DNA of 64,000 nucleotides from Bimastos eiseni (lineage: Eukaryota > Annelida > Clitellata > Crassiclitellata > Lumbricidae). A model generated the notes under the pieces. The model was given only the letters and a program-made list of their open reading frames with translations. It did no database searches and was not told where the DNA came from. The position numbers and the translations under genes were made by a program. Of this stretch, positions 56,331 through 64,000 are shown piece by piece. The stretch's first letter is position 1, and every line of letters begins with the position of its first letter. The stretch covers positions 11,976,459 through 12,040,458 of the forward strand of contig OY365815.1 in the NCBI GenBank assembly GCA_959347315.1, in the 5' to 3' direction.

Positions 56331-58066
56331 GCATATGTTGCCATCGTGGAGTATGAGGCGCCATGTGTAGTATCCCATTTACCATACTGCACAGGAAGGA
56401 CCTAATAGTAAAAACTACAACATCTTTACCAAGCAACTTTTTGTCATTGAATGTAACATCCAAACGTAGATTAAAAAGCAAATTATCAGAGAATCCAGAG
56501 ATTAAAAACTGACAATGTCTGATCACAAACAGATCAACTATATCCAGCTACAGCCAGTTTGAACTACAGTAAACGATCACCTATGTCACAATAAACATTC
56601 TGGTAATACAACACTGTAAATGCTACTCAAGTATTCCGTCTAAATATAAATGTAGAGTAGGGTGAATGTTTATATACACATACAAATATATCTTACAATT
56701 GACAGTAGCCAATATGATAACAACCAGACATCAATATAGTGTTTAACGACAAATAAAAGGCCACATTAACGTTTTCTGTGCCAAAGTAACTACTGCCATC
56801 AGGCAAAATTAACGTCTTGTATCCTTTAATCAGAGTAGCATCTGCTATTAGCAAACTAAGAGTATTTATACAAGGGTATATGTATGCCAGCAACTGGAAC
56901 GTTATGTCAAAACAGAATGACGTTGAATAAACTGTTGCCTTCCAAAGGTAAGGCAACTATACAACCGGTTTACTTAATGTCACCTATCCTACACAAGGCA
57001 ATTAGACAAATGGCCACTTCCTAAAAATGTTTGTTACTTGTTATCGACAAAAGTCTGATTTTGCAACAGTTTTCAAGCTGAAGGACAAAATGACAAAGTG
57101 TTAAAACTGTCTGGACAACCTTTATTTCGGGAGAAAAAGTAAGGCAATGAAAGATTGATTTAAAAATTCTAGCTGACATATAGGAATTCAAAAAAGGACA
57201 AAGAAATTAGCACTGCAGCAAAGTCAAAGGGATTTTTCAAGGATCGTAAGTGAAGAACGACATCTAGCCAGCTGAAGACCAAAGGAGTCGGTGGAGCTGT
57301 TTCGGTGAGATGTATTTACACAGAAATTGGGAGGCAGCAGTGTAGTTTGACACGGGTTAGAACTCTGGAAAAGCAAAGACTAGTCCATAACTGAGGGAAC
57401 ATGGGGCAACAAAAGAGCTTGAGTCTTATGATGGTGGGTGAGTGACGAATCTCAGTTAGTAGAGGATTCAGCTTGGTGACCGCTCCATTTTCTTGTTGAT
57501 TAAATAATTTATATTTTCCTTGTTTACATTTGTATAACTCTTATATGCATGAGTACCAGCATCTTATAAGCAGCATTTTGTATCTTAAATAGCCTTTGTC
57601 GTTCAACTTCGATTTGTTTTCTTTAATTATTTTATTTTACATTTGACATTAAGCAGTGCATGCATCGAACTTATCAATGATGCCCACAGTATTGATGATA
57701 ATGTTGATATCATAGCAATGATAATGTTTCTTACTTGAGTGTTACATTTCTGCATAAAGTACTTTCTGAATATGAATACATGAGAACACATTAAAAGCCC
57801 AAATTATGCAAAGACAACAATGTGATGCTGTAATAGTATAACAGCTTTTACTTTGGCTAAAATTTAACAGAACAACAAAATGAAAAAATGAAACCAATAG
57901 GTAGCAAGGCAAATATCCGAAAACAAGCTGCACTCTAAATTCCATTAAATAACTCTAAACTGTGCACAACATTAATACTTGTGATATATTGTAGCTAAAC
58001 TTACATAGTCTCAAAATCCAATGTGATTCCAGTCTGTCAATGACAACAAGCAACTTAGCATTAAAT

Positions 58067-58261
58067 GCCTACCTATTAATGACCCACTCAAAGGCCTACA
58101 TATTAATGACCTACTCAAAGGCCTACCTATTAATGACCTAATCAATAGCTTACCTATTGATGACCTACTCGAAGGCCTAACTATTAATGGCCTATTCAAA
58201 GGTCTACCTATTAATGACCTACTCAAAGGCCTACTCAATAGCTTACCTATTGATGACCTAC
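58067..58261. repeat. 27-bp minisatellite, about seven units
   Basis: Units of the form GCCTACCTATTAATGACCTA + CTCAAAG; the seventh is truncated. The period is a multiple of three, so a repetitive open frame is left on the minus strand, which I do not call a gene. From 58262 to 60196 I see nothing supported. Confidence 0.9.
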
Positions 58262-60196
58262 TAAAAATTCAAGCAGTTTGTCTTTTAGGAAGGCTTGAGC
58301 CACATAATTCACATTATTCATTAATCAGCCATCTTATACTCACGATTCCCCTAAACCTAAGTCATGTAGAAACCGGTGTACAAACAAATTATAACCTTAT
58401 TTCCAAGAGTTGTGTCTTAGGTGAACATAATGCTGCAGGACAATCAAAGATGGCACCACATATCCTCAAATTGGCATCAATGATTAAGGGCCTCGTATAA
58501 GGCACTCAGACCCATGCCTACATTCAAAACCATATGTAACTTGAGATTTCTATGTTAGACAAAATCCAGGTGACTGGTTCAATTAATCATTTTAATCCAA
58601 TTCTTATCTAAATATTATAGATTTGCTCAACATCTAAGTAAAAATGTCTGACTACAGGAAATGCAGTTTTTCTTCTGCTTTAAAGAAGCACGATTATTAA
58701 CATTCACAAGAAGCTGTGCTCAATAAATTCTCTTTATTATGAGTATCCATGATATCACTTACTTGAGGAAATCAAATGATGCCAAAGCTTTTCCAATTGC
58801 CTTAGCATGAACATTAAACCTTTGAAGCACATCAACAACTTGAGATTATATAATACCGAAAACACTGATAAAGGACATCAGCCAATCAGAGAAACTGCAG
58901 CAATCAAAAATGCAAATGCCAAAACAGCAGCTATCTAAGTTCTTGGCCAAAAAAATGATCTGCATAAACTGAAAGACAAAAAAATACTATCAGGCAGGTA
59001 GTGGCTTTCTTATTAGGCCCTACTTGAGCCAAAACAGGCAGTCAGATTTATCAAAAAACAAAATAAACACAGATGCAACAGATGACATTCATTTACATTT
59101 AAAGCAAGTACATAAAGCTGGTGGTTTTATTCTGGGAATATTCCAGGCAGTGAACTAGTATTGAACAAAATAACTGGAAACATTCTCAAAAATCAGCTTC
59201 GAACAGTACCCACAATCCAAGGGATCATTGTTAATCATGCCCCTTATTAGCAATGCCCCTATTAACAAGTTCCAGTATAAACTTGTGTAATGGTCACACA
59301 TATGCCTCTAAGTAGCCTTCTTTAGGGGTGCTATATAAATGTTAGAAATGAATATGCATATGAATTTGTTTACTACAGGGCACTACAAATCTTTGGTAGT
59401 GAACTGGGTGATTTACATGAAACCGATAATGATATTTTCATTGCACCTCTCTTTCAAATCCCAGTTTGTTGTGCAACAGCATGAAAGTCTAATGGCTTGA
59501 AAACATTATTTTCAGTTCGAAGACTTCACAAGAAACTTAAGATAAATGCCTGAACAACAGGCCAAAAGGAATGCACCACATGCTGTGACTAGGCAGAATT
59601 GAAAAGCACCAAAGAATATTATTAGAGTCCCACATCTGTAGCAACACACGACACAACAAAGCACTGGAATCAGTGAGAGACAGAGACACTGAGAACAGTC
59701 CACTCGGTTGACGAAAAACATGTCCATGTAAGAGACAGAGCACAGAAACACACGTACACAACACGTCCGTTATGCAAAACTCTGCAAAAGATAACAAAGA
59801 CAACACAATTATTTCTGTTTTCAGACAGATCACTACTGCCAAAGTACTAATAGCAAACAACAATGCAATTATTTTTCAAGTAACCATAAAAGTTAATGGT
59901 GCCTCAATAGGAAAGAAAGATGGTAATCTACCGCTAAACTTATTAAGCTCCTTTGTACCTGTTTGGCAGCCGTGAGTAATTATGGATTGAGTGTTTTAAG
60001 AAGATTTAGAGATAGGGTTTTAAACTCATGAAATAGGTTCGATAATAGTTTGGCACACAGATACCGATCAAACCCAGAGGACGTTTGTTGGAGACGACAG
60101 CTACTAATAGAGTAAACAATGCAATGATTTTGACACAAAATAAATTTTGAACCTCACTTAAATAAGGCATCATTTAATTATTCTGAAATTTATTGA

Positions 60197-60408
60197 TGCT
60201 AAAATTTGATATTGCCCTTCTTCTAACCTCTTCTGCTCAGAAGTGCACACTTCTCGACAGTGCAATTGCAGTTGTACTGCAGAGCAATTGTGCACGAAGG
60301 ACTTGCTCAAGGTCCCTACAAAGTGATGCCTCGATCGAGGGTTGAACCCGCTCACTCAGCGCACACTGAGCGTTACGGACCGACCGCTCTAACCAATAAG
60401 CCACCGTA
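60197..60408 (-). mobile_element. tRNA-derived SINE, family 1
   Basis: On the minus strand: TTATTGGTTAGAGCGGTCGG, the B-box-like GGGTTCAACCC, GACCTTGAGCAAGTCC, then GTGCACTTCTGAGC and a tail GAAGGGCAATATCAAATTT. The head contains an extra inverted word pair (GCTCAGTGTGCGCTGAGTG). Confidence 0.8.
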
Positions 60409-60829
60409 TATAGTATATATATGTATATATATATACTGATTACAATTACTACACCTCCTAACCTTGTACCATATCAATTAATAGTAATCAATGCTAATCA
60501 AATGTCATATAGGCAACATATGGTTGATAAATTATCTAATCAAAGTGTTGATCTACATGGAAATATGTGAGATGCTCTATCAAAAACAGGCAGATGTCGC
60601 AAATCACAATTTCGATGGTCGATGGCTAAAAAAATTGACGCAAAGGATCAATTATGTGTGTTTTGAGTCTATATCAAATTCTAGTAACAAAGTTATTTTT
60701 ACTTCATGATCCAAAAATAATAATTGGGTGATGAAAATTTGCATCGGTGTCATTTCTGGCCATTTTCTCGAAATTGTCAGTTGCGACATCCACCTGCCTT
60801 TAATAGAGCATCTCACATATTGAAATTCT

Positions 60830-61036
60830 TGAAATTTTGATATCGCCCTTCTTCCAACATATTTAGCTCAGAAATGCACACGCCTCAACAATTTGCAGCT
60901 GTACTGCAGAGCAATTGTGCGCAAAGGACTTTCTCAAGGTCCCTACACAGTGACTGATGCCTCGAACGAGGGTCGAACCCGCTCACTCCGAGTGTTACGT
61001 TAAGACCGCTCTAACCAATCAATCACAGTGCCACAC
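60830..61036 (-). mobile_element. tRNA-derived SINE, family 1
   Basis: Same order as 60197-60408: GATTGGTTAGAGCGGTC, GGGTTCGACCC, GGGACCTTGAGAAAGTCC, GTGTGCATTTCTGAGC and the tail GAAGGGCGATATCAAAATTT. It lies about 60 bp beyond the tropomyosin-like stop codon and so probably inside its 3' UTR. Confidence 0.85.
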
Positions 61037-61097
61037 AAAAGAAATTTCTCACCCCTGAAAGAAGGAAGTGAGTGAATCGAGAAACCCTGAACGACCA

Positions 61098-63826
61098 TCA
61101 GTTGGCTCGAATCTGACGGTGAAACGAATCAGAGTTGTCTCGCAGTGACTGATAGGCAATCTTTGTCTGCAGCAATTCATCTGTGAAAAACACAGGCTAA
61201 TGTAATCAGTCATTTACACGGTTCATGGACAATTCGGCGACGGACAGTTCGACGCGGACAATTCGGCGTCAGACAATTCGGCGTGCGGACCATTTGGCGG
61301 CGCCGAATTGTCCAACGCCAAATTGTCTGGTCACCATTTACACAGCCTCAAATCTTGCTTCAGTAGACAAATGTTGTTGAAGGACGCACACAGTAAAATG
61401 ATGAACATAATATAAATGACCACAGCTTAAAGATCTGGAGACTCCATTGTGATGTCTCCACGGAAAGTATCTTTTGAATGTGTAAAAACATTTATGAAGA
61501 CAAAATTGTGAGTTTTAAAATCGAACATTTATAAAGCGTCAATCGACAATTCCAAGGAGCTCCCAAATCAAGTTAGTGATATCAATAACAAATAAGACTT
61601 CAGGCATTTTCAGAGCAGAGGAGTAGCAATTCCTGCAGAAGAGAGCTTCATCTAGAGGGGCCAACATAATGGTAAGCAAAGCTTCTAGATCAAGAAGTAG
61701 CCCCACTCATGAGGGGAACACCCCAAAAGGCCTCTGATGCCAAGTGGAGATAGAAATAACAAAGGAACGAAGAAGCTGGTGCACAAGCCTTGATGAACAA
61801 AGGAACTTACTCCAACCAAACAACCAAGAGTGATCTTAGTTAAGTGATGGAAAGCATAAAAACAGTCCAAGCAGCTCTTACCTTGCAATTCGTCAAGTTC
61901 CTTCTGGAGTCTTGAAATGCTTTTGTCTGCATGATTTGCATGGGTCTCTACCTGTAACAATGGCATTATGGCATGAAAAGCAAGGCAAGGTAAAGTAATT
62001 ATAAAGTTAGGTCTTTAAAGGTCAGGTATGGAAATTAAGCTAAAGTAATACTAGTATCCTTGTTCTTCATTTTAGATTTAAAAATCTTGGAAAATGCAAT
62101 AAACAGCAATTTAATAACTTCTGCAAATTGCATAGCTTTCACAGTAGAGCAAAAAATTTACAGCTATATGAGAGACATTAGGAATTCACAGGCACATAAG
62201 ATCTATGAATATGCAATACAAATACTTTTAATTGAGTACAAAATTAACATGCCAATGTAACAGCTAGAGCAGAATGGAAAGCCGTTTCATCCACCCACCT
62301 TCCCAAGAGACCCTCTCAGCTCATCAATCATCTTGTCATAGTGCAACTCTCGTTCATTGGCCTAAAGATTAAAAAAATATAACACAAGCATTCAATAAAG
62401 GTCAAAGCAAGTGAAAGTAACAAAAATTAATAATGATGCAATGCATTTCAAGGTAATGTAAACATCTATAAGGTTACGCAAATCCATGCTAAGCTAACAA
62501 ATTCCTACACACAATGCTTAAGGTACAGTAACTGTAAACATAGGTTAAGACTATGAGGCAAATCAGCCTTGGTGTTGTGAACTTCAGATATGTGCATATG
62601 TTACAAGCAATGTGTCAAACAGGGATTTTGTAAATTGCCTGATATCTTAGATTTTAGGCAATATGTAAAATCACCCATTTACTGCTAGAATTAGAGTTAG
62701 TGCAGGGTTAGGGTTAGTGTAGAGTTAGGGTTTTACAAATTGCCTAGGCATTTTACAAAATCCATAGTTTCACACATTGCCTTTGGAAAATGCAATAAAC
62801 AGCAATTTAATAACTTCTGCAAAGGTTTCACACATACATTAGAGACAATTATACATATAAAAACACTACAAATGTATCACATGCTTAGTATCGATATGCA
62901 CATATCAGTATATACATATACATATGCACATAAGTAAGTATGTACTTTACTGAACCGCCTGCAGATGTCATTCAGGAACATCAGATATATGAACAACCAA
63001 AGAAGTTTATACTTCTGTAATTACACTCAGCAAGAAGACCCTTCCGATTCAAGACAACGCCCCAGGGTTTGTCATTGATAAAGGATTGTCAAAAATGCAA
63101 GATTATCTAACCATAAATAATTAACAATTTACAAATACAAAGTTATATGGAACAACTCTAACCTTATTAACTTTCAGCTCCATGTTCTTTAGTTTTACAG
63201 CAAGGGAACGCAAATCTTCCTGAAGATGTTTGGTCTTCCTAAAACAGCCAACAAATCAAGGTTTCTTTGCATGATATTAATTCAAATGATGTCCTTCCTC
63301 TAGTTATCCTACATTATTTATATACACACAAACATTCACACATACATGCACACACACATATATGGTAGCCGATTGGTTAGAGCGGTCAGCCCGTAACGCT
63401 CAGTCCGTAATGCTCAAGTGTACGCTGAGTGAGCGGCACCTTGAGGAAGTCCTTCACACACAATTGCTCTGCAGTACAACTGCAATTGCGCCGTCGAGGT
63501 GTGTGCACTTTTGAGCAAAAAAGTTGGAATACATCAAAATTTCAGAATAAATAAATACAATAAATATGGCCAGACTCAGTTATTGTCAGTGTCAAGAACT
63601 GACGTGGAACAAGCTTACGACAAAGCCTACGTTTAATAAGAAGTCACTAGTGGAAAAAAGTAACATCTGTAGACATTCTGCTGCAATTCCAATCAGCCGA
63701 ACTTCAATGCTTAGACAGAATATAATATAGTACAGAACTGAAGAATTAAACCTACAGTTCAGCTGCTTCATTCTTTGCCTCAGCTCGCTCCAGTTCTGCA
63801 TCAGTGGCCACAAGTTTACGGGAAGC
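61098..63826 (-). CDS. Tropomyosin-type coiled-coil protein, C-terminal five exons
   Basis: Exons 63826-63756 (71 nt), 63238-63163 (76), 62361-62299 (63), 61951-61882 (70) and 61180-61098 (83 coding) have exactly the lengths and phases of classical tropomyosin exons 5 to 9. They encode about 120 residues equivalent to ~165-284. The sequence is a heptad coiled coil: ASRKLVATDAELERAEA, QEDLRSLAVKLKNMELKVNK, ERELHYDKMIDELRGSL, DKSISRLQKELDELQ and DELLQTKIAYQSLRDNSDSF. The last ends in RQIRAN, unlike the usual hydrophobic C-terminal overlap. In frame and without stops. Tropomyosins bind along actin filaments as dimers; this is a divergent member, possibly a non-muscle form. The gene continues to the right of the window. 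5' exons are therefore missing here. Confidence 0.85.
61220..61334. mobile_element. Small TIR element (GACAATTCGGCG) with 9-bp target duplication
   Basis: A 115-bp element. The left end GGTTCATGGACAATTCGGCG and right end CGCCAAATTGTCTGGTCAC are inverted relatives. The interior repeats GACAATTCGGCG. It is flanked by CATTTACAC at 61211-61219 and 61335-61343. It sits about 40 bp from the acceptor of the last tropomyosin-like exon. Confidence 0.75.
62690..62735. repeat. Degenerate telomere-like repeat
   Basis: GTTAGTGCAGGGTTAGGGTT and AGAGTTAGGGTT represent a few TTAGGG-like words within an intron; too short and degenerate for a real interstitial telomere tract. Confidence 0.4.
63363..63547 (+). 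mobile_element. tRNA-derived SINE, family 1
   Basis: GCCGATTGGTTAGAGCGGTC, then CGTAACGCTCAGTCC duplicated once, CACCTTGAGGAAGTCCTTC, CAATTGCTCTGCAG, GTGTGTGCACTTTTGAGC and a tail ending ATCAAAATTTCAG. In a tropomyosin-like intron. Confidence 0.8.
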
Positions 63827-63941
63827 CTACAATGCACATGTGACCAAACGAAACAGTAATATCATGCAGGACAACATTTCTACAAATTCTCATATCAGTG
63901 AAACTCTGCAAAGACTGCAAATGCTCCCATGTTAGACACAA

Positions 63942-63962
63942 AATAATAATAATAATAATAAA
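63942..63962. repeat. (AAT)n microsatellite
   Basis: AATAATAATAATAATAA just before the window's right end. Confidence 0.85.
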
Positions 63963-64000
63963 GTTTGCTTAATTTCAAACTGACAAACCACAGTATAGTA

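Noticed and set aside
58011..58238. Repetitive RPLSRSLIG frame
   Set aside because: Product of the 27-bp minisatellite.
58067..58261. CRISPR-like array
   Set aside because: Units are contiguous without unique spacers, and the window is eukaryotic.
59512..59863. Hydrophobic minus-strand frames resembling a membrane protein
   Set aside because: Two overlapping frames of similar composition, no homology, no splice or start support; composition bias of the DNA explains them.

Overview
The window is metazoan nuclear DNA: split genes with GT-AG introns, long AT-rich intergenic and intronic stretches, and many decayed non-LTR retrotransposon, tRNA-derived SINE and MITE copies. The gene set (Deltex-family E3 ligase, LAP1/LULL1-type torsin activators, USP20/33, DNAJC4, tropomyosin) together with frequent 'TAGGCCTA'-type words suggests a marine invertebrate. 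An echinoderm or other deuterostome is possible, but I cannot fix the clade from sequence alone.

Layout. The left edge (615-3149, +) holds the 3' part of a macro-domain/RING/Deltex-C-terminal gene (copy A) with an in-frame stop. Repeats fill 3.2-8.9 kb. Two minus-strand, tandem, single-exon LAP1/LULL1-like genes lie at 8970-9995 and 15132-16022; the second has lost the arginine-finger position. A LINE relic and MITEs lie between them. At 21120-22310 (+) is an unrecognised acidic/basic 396-residue protein with an apparent 2 kb 3' UTR. At 28973-31744 (-) is an intact, intronless USP20/USP33-type deubiquitinase. At 36764-40305 (-) is a spliced DNAJC4-like J protein with a presequence-like N-terminus and a tail anchor, followed upstream by a 65-residue membrane microprotein (41217-41414, -). 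At 44098-53432 (+) is the intact seven-exon copy B: membrane segment, KH-like region, macro domain, RING, Deltex C-terminal domain (896 aa). The right edge (61098-63826, -) holds the last five coding exons of a tropomyosin-type gene that continues beyond the window.

The most interesting item is the copy B protein. In vertebrates the ADP-ribose-reading macro domains (PARP9) and the RING-DTC E3 (DTX3L) are on two partner proteins; here they are on one chain, and splice phases support an N-terminal membrane anchor. Copy A preserves the same exon boundaries about 47 kb away. Other notable items are the LAP1 paralogue without its arginine finger, the intronless USP, two long near-perfect palindromes (one flanked by a 9-bp direct repeat), and several MITEs with visible target-site duplications, including one nested in a LINE.
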